This document shows positions 35,658-44,215 of a stretch of DNA of 64,000 nucleotides, piece by piece. Origin of the DNA: Pseudomonas oryzihabitans (GTDB lineage Bacteria; Pseudomonadota; Gammaproteobacteria; Pseudomonadales; Pseudomonadaceae); NCBI RefSeq assembly GCF_001518815.1, contig NZ_CP013987.1, positions 1,715,001 through 1,779,000 on the forward strand. Reading direction: 5' to 3'. The translations under genes were made by a program, and so were the position numbers. Positions within the stretch are counted from its first letter, which is position 1. Each line of letters opens with the position of its first letter. Under the pieces are notes generated by a model that was not told the DNA's origin, did no database searches, and saw only the letters and a list, made by a program, of their open reading frames with translations.

Positions 35658-35698
35658 CGTGCTGGAAGGCTTTGTTACATTCCGGCACGTCTATTGCT
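35658..35698 (+). terminator. Hairpin downstream of terC
   Basis: CGTGCTGGAA pairs with TTCCGGCACG (one G-T) around a 12-base loop. The following TCTATTGCT is a weak T-tract. Confidence 0.55.
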
Positions 35699-35779
35699 AA
35701 CTATAACTCGAGAACCTAGGCACTATCGTTCTAGCCCCTTGTCATAGCAGCGTCACACGTGAGGTTTACAACTGAAGTC

Positions 35780-36004
35780 ATGAACATACAAGCCCAAGCC
35801 CAGAACGCCATGCATGCCCTCAGCGCCGCCTTCGCGCCGATGAGCTGCGTCATCGACGCCCCCAGCAAGCGTGGTTTTTCCTTCATCGTCGTCAACGAGC
35901 ATGGCGTGGCCAAGCACACCCGCCGGATCTACCGCGACGAATACAGCACCCCAAGCCGCCTGCAGGCCATCATCGATAGTACCCGTCTGGCCATCGCCGG
36001 CTGA
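35780..36004 (+). CDS. Small conserved-looking hypothetical protein
   Basis: A 74-residue protein beginning MNIQAQAQNAMHALSAAFAPM, with a compact C-terminal half (GFSFIVVNEHGVAKHTRRIYRDEY...LQAIIDSTRLAIAG). It has no membrane segment or known motif. The ATG at 35780 is chosen over a GTG at 35759. Codon use is like the neighbours, which supports a real gene. No function is assigned. Confidence 0.6.
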   Translation: MNIQAQAQNAMHALSAAFAPMSCVIDAPSKRGFSFIVVNEHGVAKHTRRIYRDEYSTPSRLQAIIDSTRLAIAG

Positions 36005-36060
36005 GATTCAGCCGGCTTCCGCTTTACCCCTCCCGCTTTACCTTCTGCGCCCCACCCGAG

Positions 36061-37482
36061 CTACGGGTGTACCGGCGGCAGATACGCCAACGTTCCCCCC
36101 AACAGCCACAGCAGCACCAGCACCAGGGGTGCATGGACCAGCAGCTGCACGAAGGAAAAGCCGACCAGGTCGCGCGCCTTCAGCCCCAGCACGCCCAGCA
36201 GCGGCAGCATGTAGAAGGGATTGATCAGATTCGGCAGTGCCTCGGCGGCGTTGTAGATCTGTACCGCCCAGCCCAGGTGATACTGCAGGTCGTTGGCTAC
36301 CTGCATCACATAGGGCGCCTCGATGATCCACTTGCCCCCGCCCGAGGGGATGAAGAACCCCAGCAGCGCCGAATAGACCCCCATCAACAGGGCGTAGGTG
36401 TCGTGGGTGGCGATCTGCGTGAAGAACGCGGCGATATGGTGCGCCAGAGTCTGGCCATCGGCGCCGTTGACCTTGGTCAGGATGGCGGCGATGGACCCGT
36501 ACAGCGGGAACTGGATCAGCACCCCGGTGGTGGCCGGCACGGCCCGGGCCACGGCGTCGAGGAAATGCCGCGGCCGCCAGTGCAGCAGGGCCCCCACGCT
36601 GATGAACAGCAGGTTGTAGGTGTTCAGCCCGGAGATGGCCTCGATGGCCGGCTTGCTGGCGAATTCCTGTACCAGCCAGCCCGCAGCCAGCAAGACCAGC
36701 AGCACGATCAGGATCGGACTGTATTCGAGCCATTCGCCCGGACGGGTCGGCTTGTCGGCGGCCTTGGGTGCCGGGGTGACGTCGACGCCACAGGCGCGGG
36801 CATCGCGCGCGCTGTCCGGACCCGGTGCGGTGACATAGGCGATCACCGCCGAGACCACCAGCAGCACCAGCAGCAGGGCCCCGGATTGCCAGAGGAACAG
36901 CGTCTGGCTGAACGGGATTACCCCGGTAATGGCCAGGATCGACGGGGGCAGGCTGGCCGGGTTGGCCTGCAGCTGCGCCGCCGAAGACGACAGCCCCAGG
37001 GCCCAGACCGCGCCCAGGCCGAGGTAGGCGGCGGCACCGGCGGCGCGATAGTCCATCTTGAGTTCTTCACGTCGCGCCAAGGCGCGCACCAGCAGGCCGC
37101 CGAACACCAGGCTAAGGCCCCAGTTGAGCAGGGAGGCGAGCATGGCGACCAGGGCCACCCAGCACACCGCACCACGCCCGGTTCGGGGCACCCGCGCCAG
37201 CCGCTCGATCAGTCGCGCGGCCGGTCCGGAGCTAGCCACCACATAGCCGCCAATGACCACGAAGGCCATCTGCATGGTGAAAGGAATCAGGCTCCAGAAG
37301 CCATCGCCAAAGGCCTTGGCGGTCTTGGCTGCCGGCGCACCCATGCCAAGGGCGGCCAGGGCCACCACGGCCACGGCGAGCACGGCGAACACCCAGGAGT
37401 CGGGAAACCAGCGTTCGGCCCAATTGGAACAGGCCAGGGCGAATCGCGCGCTGCGCGAGTCGCGGGAAGGGGTGGTGGTCAT
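36061..37482 (-). CDS. atoE: Short-chain fatty acid transporter AtoE
   Basis: A 473-residue membrane protein with about 12 helices. It has the AtoE landmarks FTMQMAFVVIGGYVVASS, NWGLSLVFGGLLVRALAR and FIPSGGGKWIIEAPYV. AtoE imports acetoacetate and other short-chain acids. It lies downstream of atoB on the same strand but is separated by 230 bp of repeats, so it may have its own promoter. An Hfq/Crc-type motif precedes its start. Confidence 0.88.
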   Translation of the reverse strand: MTTTPSRDSRSARFALACSNWAERWFPDSWVFAVLAVAVVALAALGMGAPAAKTAKAFGDGFWSLIPFTMQMAFVVIGGYVVASSGPAARLIERLARVPRTGRGAVCWVALVAMLASLLNWGLSLVFGGLLVRALARREELKMDYRAAGAAAYLGLGAVWALGLSSSAAQLQANPASLPPSILAITGVIPFSQTLFLWQSGALLLVLLVVSAVIAYVTAPGPDSARDARACGVDVTPAPKAADKPTRPGEWLEYSPILIVLLVLLAAGWLVQEFASKPAIEAISGLNTYNLLFISVGALLHWRPRHFLDAVARAVPATTGVLIQFPLYGSIAAILTKVNGADGQTLAHHIAAFFTQIATHDTYALLMGVYSALLGFFIPSGGGKWIIEAPYVMQVANDLQYHLGWAVQIYNAAEALPNLINPFYMLPLLGVLGLKARDLVGFSFVQLLVHAPLVLVLLWLLGGTLAYLPPVHP

Positions 37483-37493
37483 GAGAGATCCTT

Positions 37494-37504
37494 TTGTTGT
37501 TGTT
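37494..37504 (-). promoter_or_regulatory. Hfq/Crc motif at atoE
   Basis: AACAACAACAA followed by AAGGATC on the minus strand, 12 bases before the atoE start. This is the longest A-rich run of the set. Confidence 0.6.
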
Positions 37505-37528
37505 TTTTAGGGAAACATCGGCAGTAGC

Positions 37529-37555
37529 GTGGAAAACGGCGCAGCCTTTTCCACG
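37529..37555. repeat. Short dispersed palindromic element
   Basis: CGTGGAAAA and TTTTCCACG flank CGGCGCAGCC. A near-identical sequence occurs inverted at about 48003-48030, so it is a dispersed extragenic element. Confidence 0.55.
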
Positions 37556-37613
37556 CGTTGGGACAGGTGGGTAAGGCTGCGCCGTTACCCACCCTACGGC
37601 TTGCGTATTGAGA

Positions 37614-37707
37614 CGTAGGTTGGGCTGAGACGGCTCCATCGTCGAAGCCCAACATGAGGGACGCGGCTTGGGATTTTTGGGCTTCGCTGCGCTTAACCCA
37701 ACCTACG
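37614..37707. repeat. GTAGGTTGGG-type palindromic element
   Basis: The element starts CGTAGGTTGGG and ends CCCAACCTACG, with inner GAAGCCCAACA and GGGCTTCGC arms. The same type is found at 30320, 42590 and 48068. It separates atoE from atoB and ends 4 bp from the atoB stop codon. Confidence 0.75.
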
Positions 37708-37711
37708 ATTG

Positions 37712-38893
37712 CTACCGCCGCTCCACCGCCAATGCCACCCCCTGGCCGCCCCCGATGCACAGGGTCGCCAAGCCTCGACGCCCGTCACGGCGACGCAGTT
37801 CGTGGAGCAGGGTTACCAGCACCCGGCAACCGGAGGCGCCGATGGGGTGGCCTAGGGCGATGGCGCCGCCGTTGACGTTAACCTTCTCGTCATCCCAGCC
37901 CAGCTCCTGGCCCACCGCCAGCGCCTGGGCGGCGAAGGCTTCGTTGGCTTCGATCAGATCGACGTCGGCCAGCTGCCAGCCGGCTTTTTCCAGCGTCTTG
38001 CGGGTGGCCGACACAGGGCCGATACCCATGATCGCCGGGTCTACCCCGGCGCTGGCATAGGCGGCGATATGGGCGAGCGGCGTGAGCCCCAGGGCAGTGG
38101 CCTTGGCCGCACTCATCACCAATACCGCAGCGGCACCGTCGTTCAGGCTGGAGGCGTTGCCCGCGGTGACGCTGCCGTCCTTGGTGAAGGCCGGCCGGAG
38201 GCGCGCCAGCCCCTCGGCGGTGGTATCGGCGCGGATACCCTCGTCGGTGGCGAACAGCAGCGGCTCGCCCCTGCGCTGGGGAATGGAAATCGGCGTGATC
38301 TCATCCTGGAAACGCCCGGATTCCACCGCTGCCGCCGCGCGCTGCTGGGAGCGGGCGGCAAAGGCGTCCTGGGCCTCGCGGCTGATCTGGTACTGCTGCA
38401 CCAGATTCTCGGCGGTCTGGCCCATGTGGTAGTCGTTGAAGGCATCCCACAGGCCATCGCTGAGCATGGTGTCGACCAGCTCGGCATGGCCCAGCCGCAA
38501 GCCGGCGCGCACCTTGGGCAGCACATAGGGCGCCAGGCTCATGTTCTCCATGCCGCCGGCGACGACGATCTCGGCGTCGCCGCAGCGGATCGCCTGGACG
38601 GCCAGTTGCACCGCCTTGAGGCCGGAGCCGCAAACCTTGTTCAGGGTCAGGGCCGGCACCTCGTGGGGCAGGCCGGCCTTGACCGCTGCCTGGCGCGCCG
38701 GATTCTGGCCGGCGCCGGCGGTGAGCACCTGGCCGAGGATGACTTCATCCACCTGCGCCGGGGCCACGCCGGTCTGCTCCAGCAGGGCGCGGATGACGGT
38801 GGCGCCGAGCTCCACGGCGGGCACATTGGCCAGCGAACCCTGGAAACTGCCGACCGCGGTGCGGGTGGCAGCGACGATGACGACGTCTTGCAT
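37712..38893 (-). CDS. atoB: Acetyl-CoA acetyltransferase (thiolase)
   Basis: A 393-residue thiolase with acyl-accepting Cys88 in LNKVCGSG, His in [10 protein letters not shown] near 348 and a second Cys in TLCIGGGQG near 378. It splits acetoacetyl-CoA to two acetyl-CoA in ketone-body and 3-hydroxybutyrate catabolism. The start at 38893 ([15 protein letters not shown]) is the normal thiolase N-terminus and avoids overlap with the CoA-transferase gene 13 bp upstream. Confidence 0.92.
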   Translation of the reverse strand: MQDVVIVAATRTAVGSFQGSLANVPAVELGATVIRALLEQTGVAPAQVDEVILGQVLTAGAGQNPARQAAVKAGLPHEVPALTLNKVCGSGLKAVQLAVQAIRCGDAEIVVAGGMENMSLAPYVLPKVRAGLRLGHAELVDTMLSDGLWDAFNDYHMGQTAENLVQQYQISREAQDAFAARSQQRAAAAVESGRFQDEITPISIPQRRGEPLLFATDEGIRADTTAEGLARLRPAFTKDGSVTAGNASSLNDGAAAVLVMSAAKATALGLTPLAHIAAYASAGVDPAIMGIGPVSATRKTLEKAGWQLADVDLIEANEAFAAQALAVGQELGWDDEKVNVNGGAIALGHPIGASGCRVLVTLLHELRRRDGRRGLATLCIGGGQGVALAVERR

Positions 38894-38906
38894 GGCTGGG
38901 ATCTCC

Positions 38907-39533
38907 TCAGGCCTGGATGGGGGCGCCGGTGGCGGCGCGCAGTTCATCGAGGCTGACGCCTTCGGCCAGCTCCACCAGCCGGAGACCGCCCTCGGTCACC
39001 TCCAGCACGGCCAGATCGGTGATGATCAGGTCGACCACGCCGACCCCGGTCAGCGGCAGGTCGCAGGCCGGCAGGATCTTGTGGGCGCCCTTGGCGGTAT
39101 GCTCCATCAGCACCACCACGCGCTGCACGCCAGCCACCAGGTCCATGGCGCCGCCCATGCCCTTGACCATCTTGCCGGGGATCATCCAGTTGGCCAGGTC
39201 GCCCTGGGCCGACACCTGCATGGCGCCCAGGATGGCCAGGTTCACATGGCCGCCGCGGATCATGCCGAAGCTGGTGGCGCTGTCGAAATAGCTGCTGCCG
39301 GGCAGGGCGGTGACGGTCTGCTTGCCGGCGTTGATCAGGTCCGGATCGACCGTCTCGGCGGTGGGGAAGGGGCCGATGCCGAGCAGGCCGTTCTCCGACT
39401 GCAGCCAGACGTCCATGCCGGCAGGAATATAGTTGGCGACGAGGGTCGGCAAGCCGATGCCGAGGTTGACGTAGAAGCCGTCCTGCAGCTCCCGGGCGGC
39501 GCGTTGCGCCATCTGTTCGCGGGTCCAGGCCAT
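38907..39533 (-). CDS. 3-Oxoacid CoA-transferase subunit B
   Basis: A 208-residue beta subunit of a family I CoA-transferase. The catalytic Glu47 in [10 protein letters not shown] forms the CoA thioester intermediate, and [11 protein letters not shown] and GGAMDLVAG are family hallmarks. With subunit A it transfers CoA to acetoacetate (AtoDA/ScoAB) or to dehydrocarnitine (DhcAB), the two possibilities known for this locus in pseudomonads. It lies 1 bp from subunit A. Confidence 0.9.
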   Translation of the reverse strand: MAWTREQMAQRAARELQDGFYVNLGIGLPTLVANYIPAGMDVWLQSENGLLGIGPFPTAETVDPDLINAGKQTVTALPGSSYFDSATSFGMIRGGHVNLAILGAMQVSAQGDLANWMIPGKMVKGMGGAMDLVAGVQRVVVLMEHTAKGAHKILPACDLPLTGVGVVDLIITDLAVLEVTEGGLRLVELAEGVSLDELRAATGAPIQA

Positions 39534-39534
39534 C

Positions 39535-40236
39535 TTACTTCTCCTCGCTCAGGGTGCGTTTCTCGATGCGTTTCTCGGGGCTTGCGTTGACCACCAGGCG
39601 CTGCACGAAGATGCCGGGCAGGTGGATCTGGTCGGGGTCCAGCTCGCCGACTTCCACCAGCTCTTCCACCTCGGCGATGCAGACGCGACCGGCCATGGCG
39701 CACAGCGGGTTGAAGTTGCGCGCGGTCTTGTTGAACACCAGGTTGCCGGCCTTGTCGGCGCGCAGCGCCTTGACCAGGGCCACGTCGGCGGTCAGCGCCA
39801 GTTCCATGACATGGGGCTGGCCATTGAAATCGCGCACCTCCTTGCCCTCGGCCACCAGGGTGCCGTAGCCGGTACGGGTATAGAACGCCGGAATGCCCGC
39901 GCCACCGGCGCGCAGCTTCTCGGCCAGGGTCCCCTGGGGCGTGAATTCCAGTTCCAGCTCGCCAGCCAGGTACTGGCGCTCGAACTCCTTGTTCTCGCCC
40001 ACGTAGGAGGAAATCATCTTGCGGATCTGCCGGGTCTCCAGCAGTTGGCCGAGGCCGAAGCCATCCACCCCGGCGTTATTGCTGATGGCGGTCAGCTCGC
40101 GGGCACCGGTATCGCGCAGCGCGGCGATCAGCGCCTCGGGAATGCCGCAGAGGCCGAAGCCGCCCACGGCCAGGGTGATGCCGTCGCCGACCAGCCCGTC
40201 GAGGGCGGCCGCGGCGTTGGGATAGAGCTTGTTCAT
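39535..40236 (-). CDS. 3-Oxoacid CoA-transferase subunit A
   Basis: A 233-residue alpha subunit beginning [19 protein letters not shown], with CoA-binding [13 protein letters not shown] near 30-42 and family segments [12 protein letters not shown] and [24 protein letters not shown]-like motifs. It pairs with subunit B. The start at 40236 follows an AAGAGGATC ribosome site, with an A-rich stretch (AATAACGACAA) upstream that misses the Hfq/Crc consensus at one position. Confidence 0.9.
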   Translation of the reverse strand: MNKLYPNAAAALDGLVGDGITLAVGGFGLCGIPEALIAALRDTGARELTAISNNAGVDGFGLGQLLETRQIRKMISSYVGENKEFERQYLAGELELEFTPQGTLAEKLRAGGAGIPAFYTRTGYGTLVAEGKEVRDFNGQPHVMELALTADVALVKALRADKAGNLVFNKTARNFNPLCAMAGRVCIAEVEELVEVGELDPDQIHLPGIFVQRLVVNASPEKRIEKRTLSEEK

Positions 40237-40255
40237 GGCAGAGATCCTCTTGTCG

Positions 40256-41008
40256 TTATTGAGCGGTCCAGCCGCCGTCCATGGTCCAGGCGGCGCCGCG
40301 CACCTGGGCGGCGGCGTCGCTGCACAGGAACAGCGCCAGCTCGCCCAGCTGGTCGGTGGTGACGAAATCCTGCGACGGCTGCTTTTCGCTGAGCAGGTCG
40401 CGACGCGCCTGATCCGGATCGCTACCACGGCTGTCCAGTTGCTGCTGGATCAGCGGGGTGAGCACGAAACCTGGGCACAGTGCGTTGCAGGTGATGCCGG
40501 TGCGGGCGGTTTCCAGGGCGGTGACCTTGGTCAGACCCACCACGCCATGCTTGGCGGCGACATAGGCGGCCTTGCCGGTGGAGGCCACCAGGCCATGCAC
40601 CGAGGAGATGTTGACGATGCGGCCCCAGTTGCCTTCGCGCATGCCCGGCAGCGCCAGACGGGTGGTGTGGAACACCGCCGAGAGATTGAGGGCGATCACC
40701 GCGTCCCAGCGCTCCACCGGAAAGTCCTCCACCGGCGCCACGTGCTGGATGCCGGCGTTGTTGACCAGGATGTCCACGCCGCCGAAGTCGCGTTTGGCGT
40801 AGGCGAAGAGGTCTTCGATCTCCTCCGGCCTGGACAGGTCGGCCCCGTGGAAACCCGAGCGACCGGGGAGGCTGGCCTGGGCCGCAGCGGGATCGCCGAA
40901 GCCGTTGAGGATGAGGGTGGCGCCAGCGGCGGCCAGGCGCTGGGCGATGCCCAGGCCGATGCCGCTGGTGGAGCCGGTGACCAGGGCGGTCTTGCCGGTA
41001 AGGTCCAT
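40256..41008 (-). CDS. bdhA: 3-Hydroxybutyrate dehydrogenase
   Basis: A 250-residue short-chain dehydrogenase with the NAD motif TGSTSGIG at 11-18, NNAG near 87, catalytic Ser in NISSVHG and YVAAKHG (Tyr-x3-Lys). Substrate-loop sequences fit D-3-hydroxybutyrate dehydrogenases, which oxidise it to acetoacetate. It is the second gene of the operon, after the permease. Confidence 0.9.
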   Translation of the reverse strand: MDLTGKTALVTGSTSGIGLGIAQRLAAAGATLILNGFGDPAAAQASLPGRSGFHGADLSRPEEIEDLFAYAKRDFGGVDILVNNAGIQHVAPVEDFPVERWDAVIALNLSAVFHTTRLALPGMREGNWGRIVNISSVHGLVASTGKAAYVAAKHGVVGLTKVTALETARTGITCNALCPGFVLTPLIQQQLDSRGSDPDQARRDLLSEKQPSQDFVTTDQLGELALFLCSDAAAQVRGAAWTMDGGWTAQ

Positions 41009-41018
41009 GGTGGTCTCC

Positions 41019-42413
41019 TTAGACGAGGCCGGTCAGGTAGTAGAGGGCGATGACGAAGAACACCGCCACGGTCTTGATCAGGGTGATCTTGAACACGCCG
41101 CCATAGGCTTCGCGGTGGGTCAGGCCGGTCACCGCCAGCAGGGTGATCACCGCGCCGTTGTGCGGCAGGGTGTCCATGCCGCCACTGGCCATGGCCGCCA
41201 CCCGGTGCAGGACTTCCAGGGGAATGCCCGCGCCATTGGCGGCGGCGATGAAGGTGTCGCTCATGGCCGCCAGGGCGATGCTCATGCCGCCCGAGGCGGA
41301 ACCGGTGATGCCGGCCAGCAGGGTCACGCTCACCGCCTCGTTGATCAACGGATCGGGGATGGCCTTGAGGCCCTGGGCGAACAGCACGAAACCGGGCAGG
41401 GCGGCGATCACCGCGCCGAAGCCGTATTCGGACGCCGTGTTCATCCCGGCCAACAGGGCGCCGGAGACGGCGGTTTTGCTGCCCTCGGCCAACCGGCCGC
41501 GGATGGCGCCGAAGCCGGTCGCCAGCACCAGCAGGATGCCCGCCAGCAGCGCGCCTTCCACCGCCCAGATGCCGGTCAGCTTGGCTACCTCCTGGGTCAC
41601 CGGCTTGGCCATGCCCGGCAGCGCCAGGTTGTGGGTGGCGCCGTACCAGTCGGGAATCCAGCGGGTCAGCAGGAGGTTGAGCACGCCCACCAGCACCAGC
41701 GGCGCCAGGGCCAGCCAGGGGTTGGGCAGCGGCAGGTCGGCGGAGGTCTCCGGCTCGTTGCGCAGCGGCACGCTGGCATAGCCTTCGCCGCTAGTGCGGG
41801 CCTTGCGGCGGGCGCTGCCAAGGTAGGCCAGGCCCACGGCGATGACGAACAGCGATCCAGCCAAGCCCAGCCAGGGCGCGGCCCAGGCGGTGGTCTGGAA
41901 GAAGCTGGTGGGAATGATGTTCTGGATCTGCGGCGTGCCGGGCAGGGCATCCATGGTGAAGGAAAAGGCGCCTAGGGCGATGGTGGCCGGAATCAGCCGC
42001 TTGGGGATGTCGCTCTGGCGAAACATCTCGGCGGCGAAGGGATACACGGCGAAGACCACCACGAACAGCGAGACGCCGCCATAGGTGAGCAGGGCGCAGA
42101 CCGCGACGATCACCGGGATGGCTCGTTCGCGCCCGAGCAGGCGGATGGCCGCGGCGACGATGGCGCGGGAGAAACCCGACAGCTCGATCAGCTTGCCGAA
42201 CAGGGCGCCCAGCATGAACACCGGGAAGTAGAGCTTGAGAAAGCCCACCATCTTGTCCATGAACACCCCGGTGAAGGCGGGCGCCACGGCGGACGGATCG
42301 GTGAGCAACACGGCGCCGAGGGCGGCGAGAGGGGCGAAGAGGATGACACTGAAACCCCGGTAGGCGGCGAACATCAGCAGCGCCAGGGCGGCGAGTGCAA
42401 TCAGGACACTCAT
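41019..42413 (-). CDS. GntP-family permease, probably for 3-hydroxybutyrate
   Basis: A 464-residue membrane protein with about 12 helices and gluconate permease family landmarks (GALFGKLIELSGFSRAIVAAA, PGTPQIQNIIPTSFFQTT, GMDTLPHNGAVITLL). In this operon position it is a probable D-3-hydroxybutyrate/H+ symporter. It is the first gene of the operon and is preceded by a -24/-12 promoter. Confidence 0.85.
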   Translation of the reverse strand: MSVLIALAALALLMFAAYRGFSVILFAPLAALGAVLLTDPSAVAPAFTGVFMDKMVGFLKLYFPVFMLGALFGKLIELSGFSRAIVAAAIRLLGRERAIPVIVAVCALLTYGGVSLFVVVFAVYPFAAEMFRQSDIPKRLIPATIALGAFSFTMDALPGTPQIQNIIPTSFFQTTAWAAPWLGLAGSLFVIAVGLAYLGSARRKARTSGEGYASVPLRNEPETSADLPLPNPWLALAPLVLVGVLNLLLTRWIPDWYGATHNLALPGMAKPVTQEVAKLTGIWAVEGALLAGILLVLATGFGAIRGRLAEGSKTAVSGALLAGMNTASEYGFGAVIAALPGFVLFAQGLKAIPDPLINEAVSVTLLAGITGSASGGMSIALAAMSDTFIAAANGAGIPLEVLHRVAAMASGGMDTLPHNGAVITLLAVTGLTHREAYGGVFKITLIKTVAVFFVIALYYLTGLV

Positions 42414-42450
42414 GGCTTCTCCTAGAGCTTCGCCTGGGGCGAAGCGATTC

Positions 42451-42458
42451 TTGTTGTT
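42451..42458 (-). promoter_or_regulatory. Hfq/Crc motif in the 3-hydroxybutyrate operon leader
   Basis: AACAACAA on the minus strand about 38 bases before the permease start and just downstream of the sigma-54 promoter, so it lies in the 5' untranslated leader. Confidence 0.5.
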
Positions 42459-42490
42459 ATAGGGCGATACCGAGATCGCCTGAACGCAGG

Positions 42491-42506
42491 AGCCAGAACC
42501 GTGCCA
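42491..42506 (-). promoter_or_regulatory. Sigma-54 (-24/-12) promoter of the 3-hydroxybutyrate operon
   Basis: On the minus strand TGGCACGGTTCTGGCT has the -24 TGGCAC block intact and the invariant GG and GC spaced by 10 bases. The start would fall near 42480, about 65 bases before the permease gene. The sigma-54 activator HbcR is encoded immediately upstream. Confidence 0.8.
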
Positions 42507-42589
42507 AGTTATTAAGTCTTTGTTTTATATGATCTTTTATCTCAGCAATAGACAATCGCCAAAAGTTTTTCTCAAAAGCTGGACCCTGT

Positions 42590-42750
42590 AGGTTGGGTTG
42601 AGCGGAGCGAAGCCCAACATTTGCCCGAGGCCAACAATGTTGGGCTTCTACGATAGAGCCGTCTCAACCCAAGCTACGGCTCGGACCCTGTAGGAGCGGC
42701 CCATGGCCGCGATAGTCCGCCCATCGCGGCCATGGGCCGCTCCTACAGGG
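42590..42750. repeat. REP-like palindromes between hbcR and the 3-hydroxybutyrate operon
   Basis: A GTAGGTTGGG-type element (42590-42680) is followed by a perfect inverted repeat with 28-bp arms (42686-42713 and 42723-42750) and a 9-base spacer, built on ATCGCGGCCATGGGCCGCTC. It lies in the likely enhancer region of the sigma-54 promoter and downstream of hbcR. Confidence 0.85.
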
Positions 42751-42772
42751 TGTCTCTGTTTATAGAGGTGTC

Positions 42773-44215
42773 TCAATTAAGAGACGTCAGTCCCAGTGCC
42801 ACCAGTTTCTTGTACAGCGTAGACCGCCCTAACCCTAGGCGCCGAGCGGCTTCATCCACCTTGCCGCCGCAGGCGGCAAGAGTGTCCTGCAACAGCTCGC
42901 GATCGAAGCGCTGGCGGGCTTCGGCATAGGTTTCGCCGCTTTGGCCAGGGAGGGATCGACCTGCTGTGACAGGTGCGGGGGCCCCATCCAGCGCCGCGGC
43001 CAGGGCCCTCGCATCCAGCTGGCTGTCGTCGCCTAGCAGCACCGCGCGTTCCAGCACATTGCGCAACTCGCGCACGTTGCCGGGCCAGGGTTGGCGCTGC
43101 AGCAGCGCCAGGCCATCGGCGGTGAGGTCGGGCGTCGACTGTCCGCCAACCTGGGGCAGGCTGTCGAGGATGGCCTCGGCCAGCACCGCCAGGTCGTCCA
43201 GTCGCTCACGCAGCGGCGGGATGCGGATCGGCAGCACGTTGAGGCGATAATAGAGATCGGCGCGAAAGCGTCCTTCAGCCACGGCCGCCTCTAGGTCACG
43301 GGAAGTGGCGGCGATCATCCGCACGTCACAGGCCAGCACCTCGTTAGAGCCCAGTGGCTCGTACTCCTTTTCCTGCAGCACCCTTAGCAACTTGGCCTGC
43401 AAGGCCAGGGGCATGTCGCCGATCTCGTCGAGAAAGAGGGTGCCGCCCTGGGCGATCTGCAACTTGCCTGGACGTGCCCGGCGCTCGGCGCCGGTAAAGG
43501 CGCCTGGCGCGGTGCCGAAGAATTCCGCTTCCAGCAGACTTTCCGGAATGGCGGCGGCATTGATGCTGACGAAGGGTCGCCCAGCGCGTGGCGAGGCGCC
43601 GTGGATGGCATGGGCCAGCAGCTCCTTGCCGGTACCGGTCTCGCCCAGCAACAGCACCGCTGCTTCACTGGCCGCGGCGCGGCGGGCGCGACGCTTGACC
43701 TCCAGGCTGGCCGGTCCGCTACCAACGAAATGGCCGAAGCCGTACTTGGCGGTGCGCGCGTGCTGCAGCGAACGCCGGGTGGTGGCCAGCTCTTCCTGGA
43801 TGCGCAGGTAGCGGGTCACCAAGGGCGCCAGCTGCTGCAACTGGTCGAACAGGGCGAAGCCGATGGCGCCGATCAGTTCGCCGTCATCGGTATGGATCGG
43901 CAGCCGCATCACCACCAGGGGGCCGCTGCGGGTCTCCAGCATGTCCAGCAGGATCGGCTGACCGTTGCGCGCCACCTCCCGCAGCAGGCTGTGGGGAATG
44001 ATCTGCTCCACCGGCTGGCCGATGGCGGCGGCGGCATCCGGCAGGCCGAAGTGCTGGGCGTATCTCTGGTTGATCCAGACGATACGCGCCTCGCGGTCGA
44101 CGATCACCGTGCCATTGCTGGTCTGCTCGATGATCTCGAACAGCGAGCGGATCGCCCGCTGGCGGATGCCGGCGTAGTCTTCCAGCCCGGGCAGACCCGG
44201 CGGGGTACGGCTCAT
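42773..44215 (-). CDS. hbcR: Sigma-54-dependent activator with PAS domain (HbcR)
   Basis: A 480-residue enhancer-binding protein: PAS domain (about 20-130), AAA+ domain with Walker A GETGTGKE at 191-198 and sigma-54 contact loop GAFTGA at 238-243, and a C-terminal Fis-type helix-turn-helix (KVDEAARRLGLGRSTLYKKL). It sits directly upstream of the permease-bdhA-CoA-transferase-atoB operon, as hbcR does for 3-hydroxybutyrate use in P. aeruginosa, and that operon has a -24/-12 promoter. Its start overlaps the stop of the dehydrogenase gene by 4 bp, so the two are coupled. Confidence 0.88.
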   Translation of the reverse strand: MSRTPPGLPGLEDYAGIRQRAIRSLFEIIEQTSNGTVIVDREARIVWINQRYAQHFGLPDAAAAIGQPVEQIIPHSLLREVARNGQPILLDMLETRSGPLVVMRLPIHTDDGELIGAIGFALFDQLQQLAPLVTRYLRIQEELATTRRSLQHARTAKYGFGHFVGSGPASLEVKRRARRAAASEAAVLLLGETGTGKELLAHAIHGASPRAGRPFVSINAAAIPESLLEAEFFGTAPGAFTGAERRARPGKLQIAQGGTLFLDEIGDMPLALQAKLLRVLQEKEYEPLGSNEVLACDVRMIAATSRDLEAAVAEGRFRADLYYRLNVLPIRIPPLRERLDDLAVLAEAILDSLPQVGGQSTPDLTADGLALLQRQPWPGNVRELRNVLERAVLLGDDSQLDARALAAALDGAPAPVTAGRSLPGQSGETYAEARQRFDRELLQDTLAACGGKVDEAARRLGLGRSTLYKKLVALGLTSLN

